A DNA stretch of 64,000 nucleotides. It comes from Prevotella sp. UBA4330. Its GTDB lineage: Bacteria > Bacteroidota > Bacteroidia > Bacteroidales > Bacteroidaceae. Positions 26,813-35,303 of this stretch are shown here, one piece after another. Numbering within the stretch: the stretch's first letter is position 1; every line of letters starts with the position of its first letter. The notes below the pieces were generated by a model. The model was not told the DNA's origin. It saw nothing but the letters and a program-made list of their open reading frames with translations, and searched no databases. The stretch spans positions 44,693-108,692 of the forward strand of contig DGTS01000008.1 in assembly GCA_002394385.1 (NCBI GenBank). The letters run 5' to 3'. The position numbers were made by a program, and so were the translations under genes.

Positions 26813-28210
26813 ATGAAAACGATAATATTAAATATCATAGGTGTGATGATGTTCATGCTATCTTTTGTAGCATGTTCCGAGGATCATACAAGCGATTTGC
26901 AATTGAGCGGTGATTGTAGGGTAGAGGCATTCGCACTCGACGGCTACGAGGGAACTATTGATTTTGCTACTCGTAGCATCGTGGTACGCCTTCCGGAAGT
27001 ATATGAGACTTCCGCTATGAAGGTTACTTCACTATCCATCTCCGATGGCGCTCAATGTAACATCAGTTTGGGACAGACCTTGAATATGGATGCTGCCAAG
27101 GTTATGCATGTGTCAAATGGTGATGTGTTCCTGGACTGGACCATCAGTGTACTGCGCGATGAGGCCCGCATCTATCAGTTTGTTGTCAACGATATTTATC
27201 GTGGTAACATCGATCAGGATGCCAAGACCATTACCATCTATGTGCCTGCTTCGGTTGACATCACCGCCCTCGTTCCTACCATCGAGTATAGTGCCAATGC
27301 TACCATTACGCCTGCTTCAGGTGTAAGTCAGGACTTCTCGCAGCCCGTCACCTATAAAGTGACCAACAATTCGGCTGAGTCCACCTATACCGTAACAGTA
27401 ATTGCCATAGACAAACCTAAGGCGCTCTTTATCGGTGCTGCTTCAACAATGGACGACCTTGATCCTGAGGCAAAGGAGGCTTGTCTGTGGATGATGAGCA
27501 ACGTAGAGGGAGCACTTTATGCTTCCTTCGCCGAGCTCAAGGCAGGAACAGTTGATCTTGACGAGTGTAAGATCATGTGGTGGCACTACCATAAGGATGG
27601 CGGCGTTGATGGACACGACCAGTTCGTTGCCAATGCTCCAGAGGCTATTGAGGCAGTTAATGCGATACGCTCATTCTATGAAAATGGCGGCTCACTCTTC
27701 CTCACCCGTTATGCAACCAACCTTCCATCTTTCATCGGAGCCACTGGCGACGACGAATGGACTACACCTAACAACTGTTGGGGTCAGGATGAAGACAAGG
27801 CAGAACTTTGCGGCGGTCCATGGGACTTCAAGATTTACGGAGGACATAACGATCACGCACTCTACGCCGGACTCATAACTGGTGACGATCCTAATGCCGT
27901 TTACTGCACCGATGCTGGTTACCACATCACCAACTCTACTGCACAATATCACATTGGTACCGATTGGGGTGACTATCCCGACCATGCTGCATGGGAGAAT
28001 CGCACCAAGGCTACCATCCTCGGTGTGGGTGGTGACGGTGCTGTCGTAGCCTGGGAGTATCCTGCCAAGGACGGTAAGGGTGGTATCATCTGTATCGGTT
28101 CTGGTTGCTATGACTGGTACTCTTACACCTTTGAGGCTGGCTATGTGGAGAACTTCCACAAGAATATTGCCACTATGACAAAGAACGCTATCAATTACTT
28201 AACGAAATAA
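26813..28210 (+). CDS. DUF4960-type surface glycan-binding lipoprotein
   Basis: A 465-aa lipoprotein (SFVAC, Cys21). Two Ig-like DUF5018-type domains come first (residues about 30-205), with repeated patterns such as GTIDFATRSIVVRLP, NIDQDAKTITIYVPA, ITPASGVSQDFSQPVTY and YTVTV. Residues about 207-465 match the DUF4960 family, starting KALFIGAAS and containing MWWHYHKDGG and EYPAKDGKGGIICIGSG. Proteins of this kind sit after SusD in fructan loci and are thought to bind the polysaccharide at the cell surface. No catalytic pattern is seen. Confidence 0.8.
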   Translation: MKTIILNIIGVMMFMLSFVACSEDHTSDLQLSGDCRVEAFALDGYEGTIDFATRSIVVRLPEVYETSAMKVTSLSISDGAQCNISLGQTLNMDAAKVMHVSNGDVFLDWTISVLRDEARIYQFVVNDIYRGNIDQDAKTITIYVPASVDITALVPTIEYSANATITPASGVSQDFSQPVTYKVTNNSAESTYTVTVIAIDKPKALFIGAASTMDDLDPEAKEACLWMMSNVEGALYASFAELKAGTVDLDECKIMWWHYHKDGGVDGHDQFVANAPEAIEAVNAIRSFYENGGSLFLTRYATNLPSFIGATGDDEWTTPNNCWGQDEDKAELCGGPWDFKIYGGHNDHALYAGLITGDDPNAVYCTDAGYHITNSTAQYHIGTDWGDYPDHAAWENRTKATILGVGGDGAVVAWEYPAKDGKGGIICIGSGCYDWYSYTFEAGYVENFHKNIATMTKNAINYLTK

Positions 28211-28215
28211 TAATT

Positions 28216-29781
28216 ATGAAGACGAAGATATTTTCAACATTCGTTATCATGCTGTCAGCAATCACGCTGACAGCATGCAGCGAGGACAACTTTGGTCCTG
28301 ATCCCGAAAAGGACTGGACAGGTACCACATCCTTCTTCAACTCGACTGACGAGAAGGGTTTCCTCACCTACTATAATCCAGCCATCGGACGCTGTGGCGA
28401 CCCTATGCCATTCTACGACCAGAGAGAAGGCAACTTCAAGGTACTCTATCTGCAGGAGTACGACAATAACGGACCTTGCTATCACCCCTTCTGGGGCATT
28501 CAAACCTCCGACGGCGCTAACTATGAGTCTCTTGGCGAAGTGCTGCCGACAGGTACGTCTGTTCAAGAAGCAGACGCAGCACTCGGAACCGGTTGCGCCG
28601 TTTATAACGATGCCGACAAACTGTATTACATATATTATACAGGACATACTTCCAAGGAAGTCGTTTTGCGTGCGACCTCTCCCGATTTCAAGACTTGGAC
28701 GAAGGATAACGCATGGCAGTTGAAAGGTGAGGACTACGCTTCTGCCAGTGACTTCCGTGATCCACAGGTTTTCAAGGCTGACGATGGTCTGTGGCATATG
28801 GTTATTGCTGCAAAACTGAAGTTCGTCGACTTTAAGTCAAATGACTTGAAAAACTGGGAGTTTGCCGGTCAGTTCAACATGGTTTGGGACCGCATGTGTG
28901 AATGCCCAGACATCTTTAAGATGGGTGACTATTGGTATCTTGTTTACAGCGAGGCCTACCGTGCCCCTTGGAGCCGCAAGGTGAAGTATATGATGGCAAA
29001 ATCCTACGACGACCTGAAGGCCTGCTTCAACGATCCTGGTGCTAACTGGCCTAAGGATGGAAAGGAAGGCGTGCTTGATAGCCGTGCTTTCTATGCGGGT
29101 AAGACCGCATCCGACGGTACAGATCGATACATTTGGGGATGGTGTCCAAAGCGAGAGGGCGCTACCATTTTTGACAAGAACATCAACGTGGGTGCCGACG
29201 GTGAACCTTCATGGGCGGGCGCACTGGTATGCCATAAGATTATCCAGCATTCTGACGGAACCCTTACACTTGGTGCCGTTCCTGCTATAGCAGCCAAGTA
29301 TAATCAGGCTCAGAGTGTCAATGTAATGACAAGCAGCGGCTTTAGCAATGGTACCCTTTCAGGTGACGATGCATATGTGCTCTACAATCGTTTGGGCAAC
29401 CACAACCACATCTCTTTCGCTGTCACTACTAGCAACAACTGGGACAAGTTCGGTGTTTCCTTTGTTCGCGGTTCTGATTCCAAAAAGTATTATACCATGG
29501 TTGTCAATCCTGAGAACGAGAATTGGCGCAAGGTTAACTTCGAAGAGGAAGGTCAAGAGGGCAAGGGCTTTGTCGAGGGTATTGACGGCTACGGTTTCTC
29601 TCGTCCTGCGGACAATGTATATAAGGTAGATATATATACCGACAACAGTGTTATGGTAATGTACATTAACGACAATGTATGCTACACCAACCGCATTTAT
29701 GGCATCCAGAAGAATTGCTGGAGTATAAATAATTACGGTGGTTCGGTGACAGTTACCGATGTAAAAGTATTTGGTTATTAG
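28216..29781 (+). CDS. Surface GH32 fructan hydrolase lipoprotein (endo-levanase-like)
   Basis: A 521-aa lipoprotein (LTAC, Cys21) with a GH32 five-bladed propeller. The three acidic positions are present in divergent settings: GDPMPFYD (Asp62, nucleophile position), DFRDPQVF (Asp182) and CECPDIF (Glu229, acid/base). A C-terminal beta-sandwich follows. Position fourth in operon 1 and the lipid anchor match the surface endo-acting enzyme of the Bacteroides thetaiotaomicron levan locus. The first motif departs from the usual NDPNG, as in that enzyme group, so linkage specificity cannot be read. A hairpin follows. Confidence 0.85.
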   Translation: MKTKIFSTFVIMLSAITLTACSEDNFGPDPEKDWTGTTSFFNSTDEKGFLTYYNPAIGRCGDPMPFYDQREGNFKVLYLQEYDNNGPCYHPFWGIQTSDGANYESLGEVLPTGTSVQEADAALGTGCAVYNDADKLYYIYYTGHTSKEVVLRATSPDFKTWTKDNAWQLKGEDYASASDFRDPQVFKADDGLWHMVIAAKLKFVDFKSNDLKNWEFAGQFNMVWDRMCECPDIFKMGDYWYLVYSEAYRAPWSRKVKYMMAKSYDDLKACFNDPGANWPKDGKEGVLDSRAFYAGKTASDGTDRYIWGWCPKREGATIFDKNINVGADGEPSWAGALVCHKIIQHSDGTLTLGAVPAIAAKYNQAQSVNVMTSSGFSNGTLSGDDAYVLYNRLGNHNHISFAVTTSNNWDKFGVSFVRGSDSKKYYTMVVNPENENWRKVNFEEEGQEGKGFVEGIDGYGFSRPADNVYKVDIYTDNSVMVMYINDNVCYTNRIYGIQKNCWSINNYGGSVTVTDVKVFGY

Positions 29782-29831
29782 TTTTCATAGGCAAAATCAC
29801 AAAGAGTATTTGTATTTTCGGATGACTGTCG

Positions 29832-29861
29832 TTTGGGGCTCCCTTTTTGTGGAGCCCCAAA
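29832..29861 (+). terminator. Hairpin closing fructan operon 1
   Basis: TTTGGGGCTCC (29832-29842) pairs perfectly with GGAGCCCCAAA (29851-29861) around CTTTTTGT. The downstream T run is weak, so termination may be partial. It separates operon 1 from the second promoter. Confidence 0.75.
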
Positions 29862-29918
29862 CATTTGTATGTTTCGTTGCTTGCAAATTTGTTTCGTTGT
29901 AACATTTTTATGAAGAAA

Positions 29919-29963
29919 TGAAACATTTGTTTCAAGGCATATGTGCTTTTTCTGCTACCTTTG
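29919..29963 (+). promoter_or_regulatory. Promoter of fructan operon 2 with palindrome TGAAACA-TT-TGTTTCA
   Basis: A perfect 7-2-7 palindrome is at 29919-29934 and a TACCTTTG box at 29956-29963. Start-to-start distance is 37 bases, exactly as upstream of susC. The TSS should fall near 29970, which excludes the upstream in-frame start of the GH32 ORF. Confidence 0.75.
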
Positions 29964-29985
29964 CATGCAAAATCAAACTAATAAC

Positions 29986-31689
29986 ATGATGAAGAAACTA
30001 AGAATTATTGCAGCCGTTGTTGCTTTTGTTGTGACAGGGAGTGTTGCCGAGGCTCAGATTGCGGCTCCCGAACATCTAAATGATACTCACACGATGCTTA
30101 GAGTGACTCCAACTGCTCGCTATCTTCTCCTTCCAGTAGAGGAAAAGGAGGAAAATGCACATGTAGATGTGCTGGTGAACAATCACGTGGAGAGAGGCTT
30201 TAACTTGCGATTGGCAGTTGACAAGGTTGACTATTTCGTCCCAGTGGAGTTAGAGGTGGGCAATTCACCTGTACTGTTTGACATCACTTTCCCAAGCGAC
30301 CGCCACAAGACAGGCTCGGTGAAAAACTTTGTGTGCTGGAAGGAAATGAGCCTGACAGACAACTTCGACACAACGAATCGCGAGAAATACCGCCCCGTTT
30401 ATCATCACACTCCTAAGTGGGGATGGATGAACGACCCTAACGGCATGTTTTATAAAGACGGTGTGTGGCACCTGTACTACCAGTGGAATCCTTATGGCTC
30501 GCAGTGGGAGAACATGACTTGGGGTCACAGCACGTCGCGCGACTTAGTGCATTGGGAGAAGCAGAATACGGCCATCGAGCCTGATGCTTTGGGTTCTATT
30601 TTCTCTGGCAGCGCTGTTGTTGACAAGGACAACACGGCAGGTTTCGGTGCAGGGGCCATTGTGGCGATGTACACGTCAGCAGGTAGGCATCAGACGCAGA
30701 GCATTGCCTACAGCACTGATGGCGGGCGGACGTTCACCAAGTATGCCGGCAACCCGGTGTTGACTTACCCTGCTCCTGACTTCCGCGACCCGAAGGTGTT
30801 CTGGCACGAGGGCACAAAGCGCTGGATTGTTGTGCTGGCAGTGGGTCAGGAGGTGCAGTTCTATTCTTCAAAGAACCTTAAGGAGTGGACTTATGAGAGT
30901 TCCTTCGGTCATGGATATGGCAACCACGAGGGTGTGTGGGAGTGTCCTGATATGCTGGAGTTTGACGGCGGTAAGTGGGTGTTGCTCTTGAACATCAATC
31001 CTGGCGGTCCTTATGGTGGCAGTGCGACGCAGTATTTCACCGGCACGTTTGACGGTCATAGGTTTGTTTGCGACTCTAAGCCTTCTACGACGAAATGGAT
31101 GGACTATGGCAAGGATCATTATGCCACGGTGACTTTCTCTAATGCCCCTGAAGGCCGACGTGTGGCTCTGGCGTGGATGAGCAACTGGCAGTATGCGGGT
31201 GTTGTTCCTACGATGCAGTTCCGCAGCGCTAACAGCGTTCCCCGCGACCTTGGACTTTTCACTTCTGGCGACGAGACTTATTTGTCGAACGTGCCATCGA
31301 AGGAGATGGATGCCGTTCGCGGCAAGCAGATAAAGAAACCTGCGAATGTGTGTGAGATAGTGGTTGATGTGAAAGGCTCGTCGGTGATTACGTTGCAGAA
31401 CAGCAAGGGCGAGAAGGTGGTGATGCGTTACGACGAGACGGAGCGTACGTTTGCCATGGACCGCAGGGAGAGTGGCATTACATCGTTCAGCGATGCGTTC
31501 CCTGTGGAGACTGTTGCCCCGACGCATGGTGTGATTCGTCAGTTGCGTATCTTCGTTGACAATGCGAGCATCGAGGCTTTCGACAGCGAGGGCAAGATGG
31601 TGATGACTAACACTGTGTTCCCCACCGAGCCATATAATATGATTAAGGTAAGTGGAGGAAAGGCCAAGATCTATGAATTAAAAATATAA
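29986..31689 (+). CDS. GH32 exo-acting fructan hydrolase (levanase/inulinase)
   Basis: Releases fructose from fructans or sucrose. The start MMKKLRII at 29986 lies downstream of the mapped promoter box and gives a signal peptide ending VAEAQ. Length is 567 aa. An N-terminal beta-sandwich of about 110 residues (DUF4980-like) precedes the GH32 propeller: WMNDPNG with the nucleophile Asp150, DFRDPKVF with Asp268, and WECPDML with the acid/base Glu319. The C-terminal GH32 sandwich ends with SIEAFDSEGKMVMTNTVFP. No lipobox, so it is probably periplasmic and acts after SusCD import. First gene of operon 2. Confidence 0.94.
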   Translation: MMKKLRIIAAVVAFVVTGSVAEAQIAAPEHLNDTHTMLRVTPTARYLLLPVEEKEENAHVDVLVNNHVERGFNLRLAVDKVDYFVPVELEVGNSPVLFDITFPSDRHKTGSVKNFVCWKEMSLTDNFDTTNREKYRPVYHHTPKWGWMNDPNGMFYKDGVWHLYYQWNPYGSQWENMTWGHSTSRDLVHWEKQNTAIEPDALGSIFSGSAVVDKDNTAGFGAGAIVAMYTSAGRHQTQSIAYSTDGGRTFTKYAGNPVLTYPAPDFRDPKVFWHEGTKRWIVVLAVGQEVQFYSSKNLKEWTYESSFGHGYGNHEGVWECPDMLEFDGGKWVLLLNINPGGPYGGSATQYFTGTFDGHRFVCDSKPSTTKWMDYGKDHYATVTFSNAPEGRRVALAWMSNWQYAGVVPTMQFRSANSVPRDLGLFTSGDETYLSNVPSKEMDAVRGKQIKKPANVCEIVVDVKGSSVITLQNSKGEKVVMRYDETERTFAMDRRESGITSFSDAFPVETVAPTHGVIRQLRIFVDNASIEAFDSEGKMVMTNTVFPTEPYNMIKVSGGKAKIYELKI

Positions 31690-31716
31690 AATACCGAAAC
31701 AATAATATTACAATCT

Positions 31717-32874
31717 ATGAAACAAAACAAGACAGCCCTGCTTATCCCTGTGATGCTGTGTTTCTTCGCAATGGGATTTGTTGACCTTGTGGGCATTGCA
31801 AGCAACTATGTAAAAGAAGACCTTGCGCTGAGCGACTCTGTTGCCAACGTGTTCCCCTCGCTGGTGTTCTTCTGGTTCCTCATCTTCTCGGTGCCTACGG
31901 GCATGCTGATGAACAAGATAGGTAAGAAAAAGACCGTCCTCCTTTCGCTCGCAGTGACTGTGGTGTCATTGATGCTGCCGCTATTTGGCGAGAATTTCCC
32001 CATCATGCTTACGGCATTCTCGCTGTTGGGTATTGGCAATGCGCTGATGCAGACATCGCTGAACCCGTTGATGGCGTTGGTTACTGGTGGCAAGAACTTG
32101 GCATCGTCGCTTACGTTCGGACAGTTTGTTAAGGCCATTGCGTCGTTCATGGCTCCTTATCTGGCTATGTGGGGTGCCACTGCCGTGATTCCTGACTTGG
32201 GTCTGAACTGGCGTGTGCTGTTTGCCATTTATTTTGTGGTGGGTCTATTGGCTGCTGTGCTGTTATGGATTACGCCTATCGAGGAACAGAAGATAGAGGG
32301 CAAGGCATCGTCGTTTGTTGACTGCATCAAGTTGCTGGGCAAGCCTATCGTGCTGCTTTCTTTCCTGGGTATTATGTGCCATGTGGGTATCGACGTGGGC
32401 ACTAACACCACGGCTCCTAAGATTTTGCAGGAGCGTCTGGGCATGACTCTTAACGATGCTGCCTTTGCGACGAGTTTGTATTTCATTTTCCGTACTATTG
32501 GCTGTCTGACGGGCAGTTTCTTCTTGCGTGTGATGAGGACGAGGGTGTTCTTCATCATCTCGGTTGTGATGATGGCTTTGAGTATGGCTTTGATGTTTGG
32601 CGGCAATACTAAGTTGTTGCTTTATGCGGGCATTGCTCTGGTGGGCTATGGCAACTCGAACATATTCTCGATGTGTTTTGCCCAGGCGTTGACGGCTATG
32701 CCGGAGAAGCAGAACGAGGTGTCGGGACTGATGATTATGGGTCTTTTCGGCGGTACTATTTTCCCGCTTGTGATGGGCTTTATGAGTGACGCTATGGGTC
32801 AGGCTGGTGCTGTGGCGGTGATGGCTGTAGGTGTCATATATCTGATAACATATATCAAACAAGTTAAACAATAA
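31717..32874 (+). CDS. MFS sugar transporter (fructose, FucP-like)
   Basis: Inner-membrane importer for the monosaccharide released in the periplasm, by context fructose. The 385-aa protein has about 12 hydrophobic segments. The loop GKKKTVLLSL follows the second helix, and FVDLVGIASNY, SVPTGMLMNKIG, NALMQTSLNPL and MPEKQNEVSGLMIMGLFGG are features of the FucP/GluP-type branch. It lies between the GH32 gene and the fructokinase gene with gaps of 27 and 5 bases, a single operon. Confidence 0.88.
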   Translation: MKQNKTALLIPVMLCFFAMGFVDLVGIASNYVKEDLALSDSVANVFPSLVFFWFLIFSVPTGMLMNKIGKKKTVLLSLAVTVVSLMLPLFGENFPIMLTAFSLLGIGNALMQTSLNPLMALVTGGKNLASSLTFGQFVKAIASFMAPYLAMWGATAVIPDLGLNWRVLFAIYFVVGLLAAVLLWITPIEEQKIEGKASSFVDCIKLLGKPIVLLSFLGIMCHVGIDVGTNTTAPKILQERLGMTLNDAAFATSLYFIFRTIGCLTGSFFLRVMRTRVFFIISVVMMALSMALMFGGNTKLLLYAGIALVGYGNSNIFSMCFAQALTAMPEKQNEVSGLMIMGLFGGTIFPLVMGFMSDAMGQAGAVAVMAVGVIYLITYIKQVKQ

Positions 32875-32879
32875 CAATC

Positions 32880-33752
32880 ATGGAAAGAAAAATAGTGGGT
32901 CTGGGTGAGGCGCTATGGGACTGCCTGCCCGAAGGAAAGAAACTGGGTGGTGCTCCTGCCAACTTTGCTTATCATGCAGGGCAGTTTGGTTTTGACACTC
33001 TTGCTGTGAGTGCTTTGGGCGAGGATGCTCTTGGCGAGGAAACGATAGCGGCTCTTGAGGAGCATAAACTGAACTACCTGATGCCTCGTATCCCTTATCC
33101 GACGGGTACTGTGCAGGTGACGCTCGACAGCCAGGGCATACCTACGTATAACATCCGCGAGGGTGTGGCATGGGACAATATTCCTTTCACGGCGGAGATT
33201 GAGGAGGTAGCCAAGAATTGTCGGGCTGTATGCTTCGGCTCGCTGGCTCAGCGCAGCGTTGTCAGTCGTGAAACGATAGGCAGGTTCCTTGATGCTACTC
33301 CTTCGGATTGCGTGAAGATCTTCGACATTAATCTGCGTCAGAGTTTCTTCACCAAGGAGATTATTGAGGCCTCGATGCGCCGCTGCAACATACTGAAGAT
33401 TAACGACGAGGAACTGGTGGTGGTGAGCCGCATGTTCGGTCTGCCCGACCTTGACGAGGAGAAGCGCTGCAAGCAACTCATTAAGGATTATGATTTGGAC
33501 ATTCTGGTGCTTACTTGCGGCACCAATGGCAGTTATGTCTTCACGGCTGACAAGTCTTATTATCAGCCTACGCCGAAGGTTGAGGTTGCGGATACCGTGG
33601 GAGCGGGTGACTCGTTCACGGGCTCTTTCTGCGCAGCGTTGCTGAAGGGTAAGTCTATTCCTGAGGCGCACGAACTGGCTGTGAAGGTGTCGGCCTTCGT
33701 TTGCACTCAGAATGGTGCTATGCCTACGTTGCCCGAGGATTTCCTGGTATAA
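32880..33752 (+). CDS. Fructokinase (PfkB/ribokinase family)
   Basis: Phosphorylates fructose after import. The 290-aa protein starts VGLGEALWDCLPEGKKLGGAPANFAYH, a fructokinase-type N-terminus. The PfkB signature DTVGAGDSFTG has the catalytic base Asp244. Its place at the end of the GH32-transporter operon, as in known fructan loci, supports fructose as substrate. A terminator follows. Confidence 0.92.
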   Translation: MERKIVGLGEALWDCLPEGKKLGGAPANFAYHAGQFGFDTLAVSALGEDALGEETIAALEEHKLNYLMPRIPYPTGTVQVTLDSQGIPTYNIREGVAWDNIPFTAEIEEVAKNCRAVCFGSLAQRSVVSRETIGRFLDATPSDCVKIFDINLRQSFFTKEIIEASMRRCNILKINDEELVVVSRMFGLPDLDEEKRCKQLIKDYDLDILVLTCGTNGSYVFTADKSYYQPTPKVEVADTVGAGDSFTGSFCAALLKGKSIPEAHELAVKVSAFVCTQNGAMPTLPEDFLV

Positions 33753-33787
33753 GCGGAAAAGTTCATTTTTTCGTCTAAAGATAATTA

Positions 33788-33820
33788 AGGCTGTGTCTGA
33801 TTATAGATACAGCCTTTTTT
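33788..33820 (+). terminator. Terminator after the fructokinase gene
   Basis: AGGCTGTGTCT pairs with AGATACAGCCT (one mismatch) and is followed by TTTTTT. An intrinsic terminator for fructan operon 2. Confidence 0.88.
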
Positions 33821-33849
33821 CGGACTAAGAATCAGGGAACGTTTTCGTT

Positions 33850-33999
33850 AAGCCATAAGAGCAGAACCGAATTTATTCGAGTTATGCCTTGGCTAGAAAA
33901 GGTCGGATAGAATCCAACGTTTTCATGCAGCCGAGAGCAGAGTCCAAACTTGTTTGGCTATGCCGAGGCAAGGAGAGAGGTCGAATGAAATTCAACTTT
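33850..33999. repeat. Two imperfect about 70-nt direct repeats, each with an internal hairpin
   Basis: Unit 1 (about 33850-33921) and unit 2 (about 33926-33999) share AGCC..AGAGCAGA, a short hairpin whose sequence differs but pairs in each (CGAATTTATTCG versus CCAAACTTGTTTGG), then TATGCC..GGC, AGAGGTCG-like AAGGTCGGAT and a closing ATCCAAC/TTCAAC. Keeping the pairing while the bases change hints at selected structure. The rest of this gap holds only the terminator and the next promoter. Confidence 0.65.
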
Positions 34000-34037
34000 T
34001 ACTTAACATGATTTATGAATAAGCAACTTCGTGTTTC

Positions 34038-34068
34038 TTGACACGGATTGTTTTTTTGCTTATCTTTG
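34038..34068 (+). promoter_or_regulatory. Promoter of the XRE/zinc-ribbon gene
   Basis: TTG at 34038-34040 and TATCTTTG at 34061-34068, 20 bases apart, the textbook Bacteroidetes arrangement. The transcript should start near 34075. Confidence 0.7.
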
Positions 34069-34098
34069 CACTGTCAAATCATAATGAGCATTTTTAAT

Positions 34099-34542
34099 AT
34101 GGAGACAAAAGAAGTAATTAGAAACATTCGAGAGAAAAACAATCTCACGCAAGAACAGTTCGCAGAATTAATTCATGTAACCCGCCAGGCGGTAAGTCGG
34201 TGGGAAAATGGTGAGACACAGCCAGATACTGAACAGTTGAAGACTTTGTCAAAAGAGTTTGGAGTGTCTATCAATACACTGCTCGGTGCTCCTCAAACAT
34301 TGTTCTGCCAATGCTGTGGAATGCCGTTGTCGGACGACGCAATGATTAGCCACGAAACGGATGGCAGTTTCAACGAAGAGTATTGTAAATGGTGCTACGC
34401 AGATGGGAACTTCACATACAAGAACAAAGAGTCCTTGCTCGATTTCCTCGTCAGTCACATGCCCAATCCCAACAATCAGACAGAATCCGAACGCCGTCAA
34501 CTCTATGACTCGCATCTCTCGATGCTTAAGCACTGGCGATAA
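34099..34542 (+). CDS. XRE-family HTH regulator fused to a putative zinc ribbon
   Basis: A 147-aa protein. The ATG at 34099 (METKEVIRNIREKNNLTQ) begins the helix-turn-helix directly; an in-frame ATG at 34084 would add five residues and cannot be excluded. Residues 1-65 are an XRE domain (LTQEQFAELIHVTRQAVSRW). Residues about 72-145 are a zinc-ribbon-like domain with Cys pairs CQCCG and CKWCY plus G.FTY and a C-terminal helix, a pairing common in Bacteroidetes and Firmicutes. It probably regulates its own or nearby genes; no target is evident. Confidence 0.85.
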   Translation: METKEVIRNIREKNNLTQEQFAELIHVTRQAVSRWENGETQPDTEQLKTLSKEFGVSINTLLGAPQTLFCQCCGMPLSDDAMISHETDGSFNEEYCKWCYADGNFTYKNKESLLDFLVSHMPNPNNQTESERRQLYDSHLSMLKHWR

Positions 34543-34599
34543 GAATCCGATGAAAAGCAAAGAAATAACCATTTTTCTTTGCTTTTCATTTTTTTGTAC

Positions 34600-34607
34600 T
34601 ATCTTTG
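34600..34607 (+). promoter_or_regulatory. -7 box for the FAH-family gene
   Basis: TATCTTTG at 34600-34607, 26 bases before the ATG at 34634. Confidence 0.5.
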
Positions 34608-34633
34608 CACCAGAACATTGAAAAGGGTATAGA

Positions 34634-35251
34634 ATGAAGATATTTGCGGTTGGAATGAATTACGCGCAACACAATAAAGAACTGGATGGCGCGTTATATA
34701 TACCAGAGGAGCCTGTGATTTTCACCAAGGCAGACTCTTCGTTGCTGAAAGACGGTAAGCCGTTCTTTGTGCCCGACCACCTCGGACGTGTTGACTACGA
34801 GACTGAGATGGTTGTGCGCATATGCCGTTTAGGGAAGAGCATTCCCGAGCGTTTTGCCCACAGGTATTACGATGCCGTGACGGTGGGAATAGACTTCACG
34901 GCACGTGACTTGCAGCGACGGCTGCGTGATGCCGGTCAGCCGTGGGATTTGTGCAAGGGCTTCGACGGTGCCGCCGCCATTGGCGAGTGGATTCCGAAGG
35001 AGAAATTCCTTGATGTTCAGGCGCTGCATTTCCATCTTGACATCAATGGCCGAACGGTTCAGGAGGGCTGCACAAGTGATATGCTGTTTGGCGTTGACCG
35101 CCTGATAAGTTACATCAGTCAGTTCTTCACTCTGAAAACTGGCGACATGCTCTACACCGGCACTCCTGCTGGAGTAGGACCGGTGAAGATTGACGACCAC
35201 CTGACGGGTTATCTTGAAGACCGCAAGGTGATGGAGTTTAATGTAAAGTAA
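34634..35251 (+). CDS. Fumarylacetoacetate hydrolase (FAH) family protein
   Basis: A 205-aa member of the FAH fold, which includes acylpyruvases, oxaloacetate decarboxylases and related C-C bond cleaving enzymes. Visible motifs: PEEPVIFTKADSSLL, the metal-site DYETEMVVRI, VGIDFTARDLQ and the closing LYTGTPAGVGP. The substrate cannot be told from sequence. The order FAH protein, porU, porV, ispF is shared with Porphyromonas gingivalis, so this is a conserved Bacteroidales block. A palindromic repeat starts two bases after the stop. Confidence 0.88.
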   Translation: MKIFAVGMNYAQHNKELDGALYIPEEPVIFTKADSSLLKDGKPFFVPDHLGRVDYETEMVVRICRLGKSIPERFAHRYYDAVTVGIDFTARDLQRRLRDAGQPWDLCKGFDGAAAIGEWIPKEKFLDVQALHFHLDINGRTVQEGCTSDMLFGVDRLISYISQFFTLKTGDMLYTGTPAGVGPVKIDDHLTGYLEDRKVMEFNVK

Positions 35252-35253
35252 GA

Positions 35254-35286
35254 ACCCACCCTTTATCCCTCCCGAGGGGAGGGAAT
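35254..35286. repeat. GC-rich palindromic repeat (ACCCACCCT + CCCTCCC/GGGAGGG)
   Basis: ACCCACCCTTTA is followed by TCCCTCCCGAGGGGAGGGA. It begins exactly two bases after the FAH gene stop, the same offset as the copy after porV (40077). Same orientation as that copy. Confidence 0.8.
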
Positions 35287-35303
35287 CGTGACAGAAAAGT
35301 GTA

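Noticed and set aside
33928..33999. tRNA-like element in the gap after the fructokinase gene
   Set aside because: GGTCGAAT resembles a T-loop, but no acceptor stem, anticodon arm or CCA context fits.
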